From Alistipes sp. (GTDB taxonomy: Bacteria; Bacteroidota; Bacteroidia; Bacteroidales; Rikenellaceae): DNA of 16,083 nucleotides. Numbering within the stretch: the stretch's first letter is position 1; each line of letters begins with the position of its first letter. Both the position numbers and the translations under genes were made by a program. The DNA is taken from the NCBI GenBank assembly GCA_019422485.1, contig JAHZDG010000027.1, positions 801 through 16,883 of the forward strand, in the 5' to 3' direction. The notes under the pieces were generated by a model. The model was not told the DNA's origin and searched no databases. It worked only from the letters and a program-made list of their open reading frames with translations. Below, piece by piece: positions 6,868 to 15,809 of this stretch.

Positions 6868-8962
6868 GTTCATAGATTTCAATTTCATCGCAAGCCACCG
6901 AAAATCCGGGTTTTCGGCTGGGGGTAATCACTATTTTCAGAAGATCGCCGGCCGCAACCTTTCTTTCCAGCCGGAAAGACTGTTTTGAGAAGGGGGCAAG
7001 CTCCTCAGAGAACGACAACTCCTGTACTTTTTCTCCGTTGATGAAGATATGCAGGTGTTCGGGAAGGTCGATTTTCCAGGTCGGCGCATACAGAAAATTG
7101 CCTTGAATGCGGAGGGTGCCGGGACGTTGAATTTCGGCTTCGGCAGTCAGTTCGCCTTGCTTGAACTGAAACCATCCGGTGTGATAATCCGAAGGGAGTC
7201 CGTAATAACGGTCCGATAACATCGTGAGGGGCTGCCCGTCCGGATTGTAACAGGTTGCCGGGACGTAACGGAACCCTTCGGGTGTGGTACTTCGGATGGG
7301 ATGATGGTGCCAGTTGGCGAGATAGGTTTCTAAAGAACCGTTCGCTTCACGGTAGTTACTCATCTCCGGGAACTGCTGATGACCTTGGAGGTCGGTTTGG
7401 AAACCTTCGGCGAGAAGGGCATCGTAAGGAATCCCCAACTGCGTTCTCATCAACTCCAACATCGTGAAGTTGAGCGCCGTGAGTAGACGGTTGAGTCGTG
7501 AGCGTTCTTCGCCTTCGATGGTTTTGGAGCGGGTGCTCAGGGCCTGGAAAAATGCGGTGAATTCGTCCGGTTTCAGATAGGCTCGGATGGACTCTTCGAT
7601 GCCTCCGTAGTAGGGAAGAAGGGTTTGATTCCGGGAAACCCTCTGTTCGAGGGCGCGGTAGTAAGGGTAGATAATCTCACCGGATTGTGGATAGAATCGG
7701 GCCAAGTAGGCTCGGATCAGGGTATCGCAATCGACCTGCGGGGTTTTCAGCAGGGCGGATAAGACGAAGGTTTGCACATCGTCCAGCGAAGCATAATCGT
7801 ATCCGCTCCCGTTGTAAAACACTCCGGAGACGCCGTTTTGTTCGAAAAGATCCAGACGTTGTTTCAAAAGGCCTAATGCCGGGAACGGGGTCAGGTAGTC
7901 GTCGAAATTTCGCATATAGTCCCATACGTAGATGCGGGAGGTGACGGCATGCCAGGCGGCCAATTCCTGCTGGAAGGCCTGCACTTCTTTCCTTTGGGTG
8001 GCGAGAGGGGCTAAGGGCAGATTGATGGCACTGATGATGACCCCGCTGTTTTCGGGCATGGGGGAGACGGGCGCTTGTGCCGTAGTCCGATAGGCGGTTG
8101 AGAAGAAAAGGTGGTGAGGAAAGCGTTTGGCCAATCGGGTCAATAGATTGCATACGGCTGGGGTGGCGGATGGAGACGAGTTGCCGGCCTTTTGGCACTT
8201 GTCGCACAGACACACGATCGAATTGTCCTCGGGCATGATGCAGAAGCGACTTCCCCGAGCTCCCGGACCGTGAAGACCGTCCCCATAATTGTCGAGGATA
8301 AAACTTTCCAATCGTCGGAACAGTGCTTCCGAGGAGAAGCAGAATTGCCGGTTGTCGCGATGATTCTCGTACCAGGCGTAGAGGGTTTCGTCGGTGTCGG
8401 TGCCGACGATTTTTTGCAGATTATGACCCCATAACCCCCAATCGTAGTCGACATTGTGTGAAGCATGGATGGCCATGGCGTCCGGGTCGGTATTGGATGG
8501 AGAGTAGATTCCCCGGTATTCGAACCGGAAAGAACCTTCGCTGTTTTGGTGGATGTTCAGCAGGGCGGGGGGAAGGTCCGCGGCAGCGATCCTCGGATCC
8601 TCGTCGGCCAGGTCTGCGATGCATTGATAGAGCATCCACAACAGGATCTCCTCGTTTTGGGCGCGCAGGGTCAGCTGATTGCCTTGACGACGGATGGCAT
8701 ACTCTGCAGACAGGGATTTGTCCAGATCGATGGTAATTTCGAGCGTTTGGTCCGCTGGGTCAGAAGGGAGTGTCGGATTGGTTTGGCCCATTCTTCGATC
8801 GAGTTGGGCGCGAAGGTAGTCGGCCCATTTTTGTTCGGCCTCATTTTCTTCGGCAGCCGATATGCGGTAGTTCTCATAAACACGCTGAGGGGCCTGAGCC
8901 GGGGAGGTGCAGGCCAGGGAGCAGAAAATCGTGCCGAGGAGAATGAATGGGCGGAACTTCAT
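6860..8962 (-). CDS. DUF4838 lipoprotein, glycoside-hydrolase-like
   Basis: The 700-residue protein begins with the lipoprotein signal MKFRPFILLGTIFCSLAC (lipobox SLAC, Cys18). Residues about 28-145 look like the alpha/beta domain that precedes TIM barrels in GH67- or GH20-type enzymes. From FRFEYRGIYSP (about 145) a barrel-like DUF4838 region follows. It holds the family Cys cluster CLCDKC (C251, C253, C256) and YVWDYMRNFDDYLTPFP (about 345-360), then VFYNGSGYDY (381-390). The last 110 or so residues are beta-rich and may form an accessory, carbohydrate-binding-like domain. No activity is established for DUF4838 that I know of, so I call it hydrolase-like only. It starts 46 bp after the TPR-barrel gene. 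In that setting it could trim or bind the exported glycan, as the GH-like domain of PgaB does for PNAG; this analogy is inference. Confidence 0.8.
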   Translation of the reverse strand: MKFRPFILLGTIFCSLACTSPAQAPQRVYENYRISAAEENEAEQKWADYLRAQLDRRMGQTNPTLPSDPADQTLEITIDLDKSLSAEYAIRRQGNQLTLRAQNEEILLWMLYQCIADLADEDPRIAAADLPPALLNIHQNSEGSFRFEYRGIYSPSNTDPDAMAIHASHNVDYDWGLWGHNLQKIVGTDTDETLYAWYENHRDNRQFCFSSEALFRRLESFILDNYGDGLHGPGARGSRFCIMPEDNSIVCLCDKCQKAGNSSPSATPAVCNLLTRLAKRFPHHLFFSTAYRTTAQAPVSPMPENSGVIISAINLPLAPLATQRKEVQAFQQELAAWHAVTSRIYVWDYMRNFDDYLTPFPALGLLKQRLDLFEQNGVSGVFYNGSGYDYASLDDVQTFVLSALLKTPQVDCDTLIRAYLARFYPQSGEIIYPYYRALEQRVSRNQTLLPYYGGIEESIRAYLKPDEFTAFFQALSTRSKTIEGEERSRLNRLLTALNFTMLELMRTQLGIPYDALLAEGFQTDLQGHQQFPEMSNYREANGSLETYLANWHHHPIRSTTPEGFRYVPATCYNPDGQPLTMLSDRYYGLPSDYHTGWFQFKQGELTAEAEIQRPGTLRIQGNFLYAPTWKIDLPEHLHIFINGEKVQELSFSEELAPFSKQSFRLERKVAAGDLLKIVITPSRKPGFSVACDEIEIYEHD

Positions 8963-9008
8963 AAAGGATAGATTTTGAAAGGGATGGACCTAAATTCTGA
9001 GGGCGGCT

Positions 9009-11987
9009 TTAAAAATAGAAGCTGACAAACAGCGAAAGGGTGAACAGGTTTTTGTATTGGGTTTTGATATCATCGATGTAGTCGTCGAAACTTCCGGTCC
9101 GTTTTCCGCTTTGACTGTACAGCGTGCTGTATAATCCGTCAATACCCAGCATCAGGTGTTTGCCGATCAGGTAGCCTGCCCCTATGCCGGCCGAGACATT
9201 CATTTTGCTGAAACTGCCGGGCATGGCATAATCGATGACGTTCAGTTCGGGAGCCGTTCCCACTCCAATGATACCGCGCACATATGAGGTGCCGTCAGCC
9301 GAAGGCAGGTATTTGAGTTGGGCTGAACCGTTGAAATAGAATCCTCCGCTCATCATGAAGAAATCGCTTTTCAGGGTCAGAATCAGGCTTTCGAACGATT
9401 TGGTGGCCGTTAATCCGACATTGATCAGCGACTCTTTGTTTTGGGTGTAATTTTCCGGGACCCATCCGCTGACTGCGGTTTCGGGGTCTTCTTCTGTAGG
9501 CTCGATCCAACGGTAATCGATCTGCTCCTGGTTGATGGAGCGGTATCCTATGTCGCCTTTGAGCGACCACTCCTTATTGAAGAAGTAGGTGACTGAGGCA
9601 TTGGCCGAAAGCGTAGGGAAGATGTCGTTGGCCCATCCGGCCGAGAGGCTCGAGGCCCATCGGGGGGAGAACTGCCGTTCCCAGCCTGCCGTCAGACGGA
9701 GCGCTTGTCCGCCCGGGATATTGATCGACTCTTCGCTCACGACATCTTCCCGGGCCGTATAGGCCGGGTTGAAGAAGAACCGGTCTTTTTTATGGGTGTA
9801 GGCGTAGGTGAGATCGGTGACGGGAGCAACCGAACGTCCGTTGAGGTATCCCCCGAATATGATCCCCAGCGAGAGTTCGTTGGCCATTCCCCGACGTTCG
9901 AGCCCGATCATGCGGCGTTTGAAGTCCTGCATTTCGTTCATCTCCGGTTTGTATTGGCTTTGATACCGATAGGCCGAATCGTATTGTTTCTGTCTTTCAT
10001 ATACGATGCCTTTGGCGAGCAAGAGCGAGGAGTTTTGCGGGTCGTGTCTCAAGGCCGTGTCGATGCAGGCCATGGCTTCGGGGTACTGTTTGGTTTTGAT
10101 CAGCTCGTAGGTTTGAGCTTCGCTGTTGGCCGACAGTGAGGTGATGATGCTGGGCTGACCCGGCAGTGAATCCGCCAACGGATAGAGCAGGGCCAGGGCT
10201 TCCGGATATCGTTTTTGTTCATAGAATGAGGCGGCCTGTTTTTCGATGAAGAAACTCTCTTGGGGGAATCGTTCTCGCCCGAGTTGCAGGTAATGTTGAG
10301 CCTCGGTTTTGTTGCCGAGTAGGATGCTGCTCGACAGGGCGTATTGCAGCCCGGTTTTCGAGTTTGGACAGATTTCGACCATGCGGCGACTCTCACGGTA
10401 GGCGGTTTTCACGTCACCGGTTTCGAGGAGAGACTTGATATAGGGTACGGCGATCTCTTCATAAATGCCGGTAACATAGGTTAGATGAGGAGTTTGCTCC
10501 GGGGACTGAAGGTAGCGGTACAGGTAGTCGAGGGCTTCGGTGTCGTCTCCCTGAGTGTGATAGATGTCGGATCGACGGATCACGTATTCTTCCGGCGAGA
10601 GGTAGGGCTGCAGGGTGTCGAGTCGCAGACGGGCCTGATCGAACTCCTTGAGCAGCAGGTTGAGCGAATACGATTTTTTCAGAGCCGCGATTTTCAGATC
10701 GGCTTCCCGGGTGGTTCGGGCCACGAAATCGAACCCCTGAACCGCTTCCCGATACGAACCGTCGGTTTGCAAGTTTTCAGCTTGGGCGTATCTCCAGGCA
10801 CAGAGGTCTTCGGTGATGTCGTAGTTCCCCGGATAGCGTTCATGGATCTCTTCCATCAGTGCGATGGCTTTCGGACTGCCTTGTTTTTTGTAGAAGTCAT
10901 ACTCTTTGAACCGCCATTCGGGCTGGTCGCCATAGTTTTGTCGGGCTTCGGCCATGTATTTCTGCAGGTCTTCCTCCCGGCCCGATTGGATGGCTTCGTC
11001 GATCAGGTAGTTCAGGGCATCCCGATCTTTACCGAGCGCATAGAGTTGGCCGTAGATACGGTACGGGTCGGCATTTTGTTGCGAGCGGGCGTATTCGCTC
11101 AGGATGGAGCGGTAGAGTTCCTGCAGAGCCATCTGCCGCGAACATGCCTGCATGCGATCGTCCAGAAAAGCCAGTGCTTCGGGATAACGTCGCAGACCGG
11201 ACAGTATCTCCGCTTTCTTGGAGGTCAGGGCGACGGAGCAGGGGAAGCGGGTGATGCCTTCCGAAACGGTTTCCAGGGCCGATTCAGGGCTGCCTTGCTG
11301 TAAAAGCAGATTCGAGAGATCCAGATAGTATGTTTCCTTCGATTGATCCTGTGCCAGCAGGGTTTGCAGGGAGTGGATGGCGGCGATTCGGTCGCCCTGT
11401 TTTCGTTCTTTCAGGTAGTTTTCCTCCAGTCGGTCGAGATAATCCTGGCGGATGGACGTGTCGTTCGGAAAAATCTGGGAGAGGCGTTTCAATAACCGGT
11501 CGGCTTCCAGGTGGTTGCCCTGGCTGCGGTAGAGTCCGATTTTCCGTTTCCATAACCCGGGCCAATAGGGCGTAATTTCCAGTAGTTCGTTGACATAGCA
11601 GATGGCGCTGGAATAGTTTCCGGTTTCTTCTTCAACGTTGATCAGCAGTTGTTTGGCGGATACGTTGTCGGGGGAGTCTTTGACGGCCCGAACCAAAAAG
11701 TAACGGGCCTTGTCGTAATCCTTCTGGCGATAATAATACTCTCCGGCCAGCTGGTTCAGTGTAGAGGCTTCGGGATAGAGCATTAAGCTCTCCTTCAATG
11801 TCTCCATGCCCTCGTTCCAATGATTCTGAACGAAAGCCTCCCGGACGTTTTTTTCATATTGTTCGACGGTCGGTTTTTTGCCGATGCCGTAACTGGCCGT
11901 ATGGATCATCATACAACCGGTAAGAATCAGAATGGCCCATTTCGGGGTGCGGCTATGTGGGTGGAGTGGGTGCATGTCGGTTTTCAT
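9009..11987 (-). CDS. TPR-repeat protein with C-terminal outer-membrane beta-barrel
   Basis: The protein has 992 residues from the ATG at 11987, which lies 2 bp after the glycosyltransferase stop. The reading frame is open further upstream, but that stretch lies inside the glycosyltransferase gene and has a basic, low-complexity composition, so I exclude it. An export signal lies near residues 16-34 and includes a possible lipobox LTGC (Cys25). Residues about 40-690 are helical TPR repeats, such as STLNQLAGEYYYRQKDYDKA, DTALRHDPQNSSLLLAKGI and YERQKQYDSAYRYQSQYK. About 290 C-terminal residues (from NELSLGIIFGG) are amphipathic strands ending in LFTLSLFVSFYF, the aromatic terminus of outer-membrane barrels; they resemble YaiO-type barrels. 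TPR plus barrel is the plan of PgaA, BcsC and PelB, which export polysaccharides made by a synthase. With a synthase directly upstream, it is probably the exporter. Architecture is confident; function is inferred. Confidence 0.85.
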   Translation of the reverse strand: MKTDMHPLHPHSRTPKWAILILTGCMMIHTASYGIGKKPTVEQYEKNVREAFVQNHWNEGMETLKESLMLYPEASTLNQLAGEYYYRQKDYDKARYFLVRAVKDSPDNVSAKQLLINVEEETGNYSSAICYVNELLEITPYWPGLWKRKIGLYRSQGNHLEADRLLKRLSQIFPNDTSIRQDYLDRLEENYLKERKQGDRIAAIHSLQTLLAQDQSKETYYLDLSNLLLQQGSPESALETVSEGITRFPCSVALTSKKAEILSGLRRYPEALAFLDDRMQACSRQMALQELYRSILSEYARSQQNADPYRIYGQLYALGKDRDALNYLIDEAIQSGREEDLQKYMAEARQNYGDQPEWRFKEYDFYKKQGSPKAIALMEEIHERYPGNYDITEDLCAWRYAQAENLQTDGSYREAVQGFDFVARTTREADLKIAALKKSYSLNLLLKEFDQARLRLDTLQPYLSPEEYVIRRSDIYHTQGDDTEALDYLYRYLQSPEQTPHLTYVTGIYEEIAVPYIKSLLETGDVKTAYRESRRMVEICPNSKTGLQYALSSSILLGNKTEAQHYLQLGRERFPQESFFIEKQAASFYEQKRYPEALALLYPLADSLPGQPSIITSLSANSEAQTYELIKTKQYPEAMACIDTALRHDPQNSSLLLAKGIVYERQKQYDSAYRYQSQYKPEMNEMQDFKRRMIGLERRGMANELSLGIIFGGYLNGRSVAPVTDLTYAYTHKKDRFFFNPAYTAREDVVSEESINIPGGQALRLTAGWERQFSPRWASSLSAGWANDIFPTLSANASVTYFFNKEWSLKGDIGYRSINQEQIDYRWIEPTEEDPETAVSGWVPENYTQNKESLINVGLTATKSFESLILTLKSDFFMMSGGFYFNGSAQLKYLPSADGTSYVRGIIGVGTAPELNVIDYAMPGSFSKMNVSAGIGAGYLIGKHLMLGIDGLYSTLYSQSGKRTGSFDDYIDDIKTQYKNLFTLSLFVSFYF

Positions 11988-11989
11988 AA

Positions 11990-13417
11990 TCAGGTGTTTT
12001 TTGTCTCTGCCGAGAACCCTTTGCGGGTCATGACTCCCCAGACGGCTTTCTTTTGAATGAAGTAATTCCAATAGCCTTTCAGGGAGAAAAAGACGACCAT
12101 CGGATGATAGATAAACGGTTCCAGCATGGCGGCCATCAAGATCCAGAGATAGTCTTTGAATCTTTTGTAGGATCCCCCCAGCGTGTAGTCGTAAAAGATG
12201 ACGACCAAGGCGAGGGTGATACAGAAAGAGTAGATCGCCAGGAAGATAACCAAAGCGGTTCCCCAGTTGACGGCTCCCGTTACAGCGAGGAAAATCAGGG
12301 TGATGGCCCCGAATAATTCGATCACCGGTGCCAGAAATTCGAAGATCAGCAAATAGGGTAGGGTGACGAGTCCGAGTTGCCGGTATTTTTTGTTGAAGAT
12401 GAAGCGGCTGTGATGGGCGAAGGTCTGGATCAGTCCGCGTCCCCAGCGGATGCGTTGCCGGGAGAGCACTTTGATGTTTGGAGGCCCTTCGGTCCAGCAG
12501 CAGGTTTGCGGAATCTGGATCACCCTGTATTTTAGCGAGAAATCGCAACAGTAACCGACCATTCGGATCAGCATGTCCATATCTTCGGCGAAGGAGTCCG
12601 GGCTGTATCCTCCGGCGGCGATGACGATTTTTCGGTCGAAAAGACCGTATCCGCCGGAGACGTTGGGCATGGAGTTGATGGCCGACCATCCCATTTTCCC
12701 GATCAGAAACGACCGCATGTATTCGAGCGTCTGGAATAGAGGAACCAAGGAGTGGGGCGGGAACGCCTCTTCGATTTGTCCGTTGGTCATTTTGCAGCCG
12801 TTGGACATGGCCATGGCTCCGCTGACAGCAATGACATGGTCTTTGTCCAGAACCGGCAGAATGCATTGGTAGATCGCATCGCGGGCCAGAATACAGTCTA
12901 CATCGGTGTTGATGAAATAGGGGTAGGAGGCCACGTTGAGTCCGGCGTTGACGGCATCGGCTTTGGTTCCTCCGTTGAATTTGTCGACGACGGTCAGTTG
13001 CGCGAATTTCGGGTCGGACGATTTGAATAGTCGCTTGAACGGTTTAGTTTTGATCAGTTCCACGTAGTCGAAGGGAACTTCGACCAGGTGGAAGTTTTCG
13101 ATCAGTTTTTCCAGGGTCGAATCTTTGCTGCCGTCGTTGACGATCACGACTTCGAATTTGGGATATTCCTGTCCGAGCAGCGAGGTGACGTTGTCGACGA
13201 TGGTTCGTTCTTCGTTGTAGGCCGGTGCGATGATCGACACCCCGGGGGTATAGGGACTCTGACCGATGATTTTCTTGGCATAGGATTCGACGAACGAGGT
13301 TCTGCTGCGCCGGATCGACACTTCGGCCAGCCAGATCAGAATGACATACGAGACCATCAGGGCGATGGAGTAGAAAAAGATGGTGAATCCGTAAAATTCG
13401 ATGATGTATTCTTTCAT
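11990..13417 (-). CDS. Processive family 2 glycosyltransferase (polysaccharide synthase)
   Basis: The protein has 475 residues from the ATG at 13417; an in-frame extension to 13483 would run into the upstream gene. An N-terminal TM segment (about 8-33) is followed by a GT2 catalytic domain: VSIIAPAYNEE (60-70), VIVNDGSKDS (91-100), the NTDVD metal site (D172, D174), the acceptor-side FAEDMD (D279), and QRIRW (321-325), the signature of processive synthases. C-terminal TM segments follow at about 350-380 and 385-410, with another hydrophobic stretch near 425-450. This matches PgaC/NodC/hyaluronan-synthase-like enzymes, which polymerise a beta-linked glycan and pass it through the inner membrane. 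I see no PilZ domain. The sugar cannot be read from the sequence. It lies between the helical-repeat membrane protein (19-bp gap) and the TPR-barrel protein (2-bp gap), which suggests one secretion machine. Confidence 0.92.
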   Translation of the reverse strand: MKEYIIEFYGFTIFFYSIALMVSYVILIWLAEVSIRRSRTSFVESYAKKIIGQSPYTPGVSIIAPAYNEERTIVDNVTSLLGQEYPKFEVVIVNDGSKDSTLEKLIENFHLVEVPFDYVELIKTKPFKRLFKSSDPKFAQLTVVDKFNGGTKADAVNAGLNVASYPYFINTDVDCILARDAIYQCILPVLDKDHVIAVSGAMAMSNGCKMTNGQIEEAFPPHSLVPLFQTLEYMRSFLIGKMGWSAINSMPNVSGGYGLFDRKIVIAAGGYSPDSFAEDMDMLIRMVGYCCDFSLKYRVIQIPQTCCWTEGPPNIKVLSRQRIRWGRGLIQTFAHHSRFIFNKKYRQLGLVTLPYLLIFEFLAPVIELFGAITLIFLAVTGAVNWGTALVIFLAIYSFCITLALVVIFYDYTLGGSYKRFKDYLWILMAAMLEPFIYHPMVVFFSLKGYWNYFIQKKAVWGVMTRKGFSAETKNT

Positions 13418-13436
13418 GGGGACGAAGGATTCGGGG

Positions 13437-14738
13437 TTAGGATACAAAGCTGTGTCTGATCTGTTCGAACAGGACGATTTCATCCGCAGAGGCTGTTTGC
13501 TCCATCTCCCGGAAGGCCTGTTGTCCTTGTTCGTTGTATTTCCAGAGGCACATCAGGGCCGTTCGTTTGGTCAGCCGCGAGGCGGAATCATAAAATGCCG
13601 TTCGGATAAACTCGACGGAGTGACCCGATCCGATCTGGAGAATGCTTTCCAGAATGGTTCTTCGGAGGCTTTCGGATTGATTCCAGAAGCAGGCTTTCAT
13701 TTTCTCTTCGGCCGGCGCGAAACGCCGCAGACCGATACCTTCGAAAGCCGCTTTTCGGAAACGTTGATCCGGCGAGTCGAAGTATTCCTCCAGATAGCCC
13801 ATCTCCGAGTCGCTGCCCCAATAGGCGGTTTCCTTGATAAAGAAGGCGGCGATTCCCGGATTGGACAACTGCCGGATGAGTGGAATGAACGAGGGCAGGG
13901 GTTTCCCGGCCAAATGACAATCGGCGAAGAGTTGATGCAGCTCCAGCTGGTCCCATACCGACAGCGGATCGTTCATTTTGTCGTTATCGAAGAACAGATA
14001 GGGGTCGTCTTTGTTGATTAGCATGTGGTAAAAACGGGCGGCTTTATGCAGTCGGGGATTTCGGTTGTTGACGATTCCGGCCATGACGCTGTCCGGGAGT
14101 TGCATGTCCAGCAGTCGAGCCGCCTGAATGACCCGTAACTTGTCGCTGTCCCGGCCATAGATCAAACGTTCCTCCATGAAGTTGTTGAGTCCGAGTAGCG
14201 TCATGCTCCGGCGGATATTGGTGATGGAGGGTTCTTGCAGATTCGTATCTGCTCGCAGGACGATAAACAGCTCGATCCATTTCATGCGATACGCGTACGA
14301 GATCTCTTCGATACGTTCCGGATGGAGTATCGAGGCGATTTCTTCCGGAGTCAAGAGACGCTCCGCCTGGGCGATCTGTTGCAGGGGTTCGTAATATTTG
14401 GTTTTGAGTTCACGGAACAGACGCTCGTTTTTCTTTCGCAGGAAAATGTCTTTGGCCATGAGAACCAACAGCAGCAGGACGAACAGAATGCAGAGTAGAA
14501 CGATCAGGTAAGAAATCTGTACGACCCAAGGATAGTGGACATAGCTCTCATGGAAACTGTTGAGAAAATAGCGGATGTAATCCGTCCCGACCAGATCGAT
14601 CTGTTGTTCCCAGGGCATGGCTGTTGAACCGTGCAGGGTCCCCGAGCGGTAGGTGAGTCCCAGTGCGACGATTATGCTGATGAGAAGCAAAGGGAGGGAG
14701 ATTCCCAATAAGATTCTGGTGTTGATTTTGCGGGCCAT
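13437..14738 (-). CDS. Two-TM protein with cytoplasmic HEAT-like repeats
   Basis: The protein has 433 residues from the ATG at 14738; a further in-frame start at 14765 would be TTG and is less likely. TM segments lie at about residues 8-29 and 71-95, with about 40 periplasmic residues between them. A charged helix follows (DIFLRKKNERLFRELKTKYYEPLQQI). The rest is alpha-helical repeats of HEAT type: FMEERLIYGRDSDKLRVIQAARLLDM, RKAAFEGIGLRRFAPAEEKMKACF and RRTILESILQIGSGHSVEFI. Positive charges suggest that the repeats face the cytoplasm. It is the first gene of the cluster. A role as scaffold or regulator of the synthase, like PgaD or a co-polymerase, is inferred from position; I recognise no named family beyond HEAT-like repeats. 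Confidence 0.75.
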   Translation of the reverse strand: MARKINTRILLGISLPLLLISIIVALGLTYRSGTLHGSTAMPWEQQIDLVGTDYIRYFLNSFHESYVHYPWVVQISYLIVLLCILFVLLLLVLMAKDIFLRKKNERLFRELKTKYYEPLQQIAQAERLLTPEEIASILHPERIEEISYAYRMKWIELFIVLRADTNLQEPSITNIRRSMTLLGLNNFMEERLIYGRDSDKLRVIQAARLLDMQLPDSVMAGIVNNRNPRLHKAARFYHMLINKDDPYLFFDNDKMNDPLSVWDQLELHQLFADCHLAGKPLPSFIPLIRQLSNPGIAAFFIKETAYWGSDSEMGYLEEYFDSPDQRFRKAAFEGIGLRRFAPAEEKMKACFWNQSESLRRTILESILQIGSGHSVEFIRTAFYDSASRLTKRTALMCLWKYNEQGQQAFREMEQTASADEIVLFEQIRHSFVS

Positions 14739-14979
14739 GTGAAATGTTGGGTTAATAGGCTTCAACGAAACGCTTTGAGTATATCTAATTTACCATTTTT
14801 TCTCGAGATATGATCACGATAGATTGTGTTTTGTGGGGTTTGGGGCGAAATAAGTAACCATCATGTGCGGTTGAGTGTTATGAAATCAATAAATTGAAGA
14901 CAAAGATTATGCCTAATTGAGGATACCGCTCAGGATTTGCAAGGTGATGGGCGGAAAGAACGTCAGTTTGTCCCTGTAT
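14739..14979. other. Upstream region of the polysaccharide operon
   Basis: No gene is supported here. On the minus strand, TAATCTTTG (around 14901-14909) is near the TAnnTTTG -7 consensus but has one extra base and no good -33 TTTG, so it is only a weak promoter candidate. A GT-rich plus-strand stretch (14827-14855) has no recognised role. The operon promoter is probably in this interval. Confidence 0.3.
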
Positions 14980-15017
14980 ACACAACGCGGAAGATTATTG
15001 AATCTTCCGCGTTGTGT
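14980..15017 (-). terminator. Perfect 17-bp hairpin, likely terminator
   Basis: The arms 14980-14996 and 15001-15017 are perfectly complementary (ACACAACGCGGAAGATT and its complement) around a 4-nt loop. The hairpin begins 25 nt after the stop of the secreted hypothetical protein. It lacks a clear U-run on the minus strand, so termination is likely but not certain. Confidence 0.65.
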
Positions 15018-15042
15018 GATAAATGTTTGTCAGAGAAGTGTT

Positions 15043-15783
15043 TTATGGGGTAAATTGGAGTGTCGATTTATAGTAGTCGCTCGGCATAAATATGCATTTG
15101 ATTTGTTCGGCGGATTTGATAAGGGCGTGATAGGACTGTTTCGTGTTTATGTCATAAAAGTTTAATACGTTGCCCACTTTTTCCCAATTGCCTTGCGAAA
15201 TAGGGAGAGAAAACAATCTCCATTGATAGGTGTGATTGTTCTTCAAAATCAATTCGTAATATTCACCTATTTGGTAACGACCGTTTGTATGAAGCTGGAG
15301 TGTGTCCGGAGATTTTTGGTGTTCTGTTAATACTGATATGTATTGTTGTTTGGTTGGTAAGGGCGGAAGGGTAATTTCTTGACCGGATAGTTTCTTGCAG
15401 GCGGTTTGAGGACGATGCCGGAGAAAAGCAAAATCGGAAGATTGGAATGTAATGGATGAATCCGATAGAATGGCTTCTGTCCTGTGGCCGAAAGCCCTGT
15501 CTTTGAATACGATGATGCCATTCTTTCCCCGGGTGTAATCGCCATAAGAGAGATATGACATGAACGTAACATCTCCGTTGAATAGATCCGAAGAATAAGG
15601 ATCGTAGGGCCTATATGCCAAATCCATACAATATTCGCCGGAATGGAGCAAGGTGACTAAGCCATTCACGGAATCTGTGATTGAGAAGAGGTATTGCTCT
15701 CCTGTCGTGACGTTGGAAGGCGGGTGTTGTGCGAATGCAGCCGTTAGGCAACACAGACAAAAAATGAGACTACTTATTTTCAT
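15043..15783 (-). CDS. Hypothetical secreted protein, beta-rich, possibly duplicated
   Basis: I do not recognise this 246-residue protein. MKISSLIFCLCCLTAAFAQ is a signal peptide, probably cleaved after FAQ; a Cys pair sits in it, but the lipobox is poor. The mature part is rich in aromatic and beta-strand residues. Two stretches look alike: SYLSYGDYTRGKNGIIVFKD (about 76-95) and LPISQGNWEKVGNVLNFYD (about 193-211). Both have a Gly-aromatic turn followed by a short strand and Asp, and each follows a GEY-containing strand. This hints at two lipocalin-like units. The start at 15783 is 26 bp after the stop of the preceding gene, so the two may be co-transcribed. The region is more AT-rich than the rest of the window. 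Confidence 0.75.
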   Translation of the reverse strand: MKISSLIFCLCCLTAAFAQHPPSNVTTGEQYLFSITDSVNGLVTLLHSGEYCMDLAYRPYDPYSSDLFNGDVTFMSYLSYGDYTRGKNGIIVFKDRAFGHRTEAILSDSSITFQSSDFAFLRHRPQTACKKLSGQEITLPPLPTKQQYISVLTEHQKSPDTLQLHTNGRYQIGEYYELILKNNHTYQWRLFSLPISQGNWEKVGNVLNFYDINTKQSYHALIKSAEQIKCIFMPSDYYKSTLQFTP

Positions 15784-15809
15784 GGCGGTAAGTTTTCGGG
15801 AATGTTTTT

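Noticed and set aside
10485..11303. 272-codon plus-strand open frame inside the TPR gene
   Set aside because: It is antisense to clear TPR repeats, with no start signal or domain of its own.
11988..12866. Upstream extension of the TPR-barrel frame (about 293 more codons)
   Set aside because: It lies wholly inside the glycosyltransferase gene in another frame, its composition is Arg/His/Pro-rich, and the ATG at 11987 with an export signal fits the operon spacing.
14917..15165. 82-codon plus-strand frame across the hairpin
   Set aside because: It reads through the perfect hairpin and the end of the minus-strand gene, and has no recognisable protein features.
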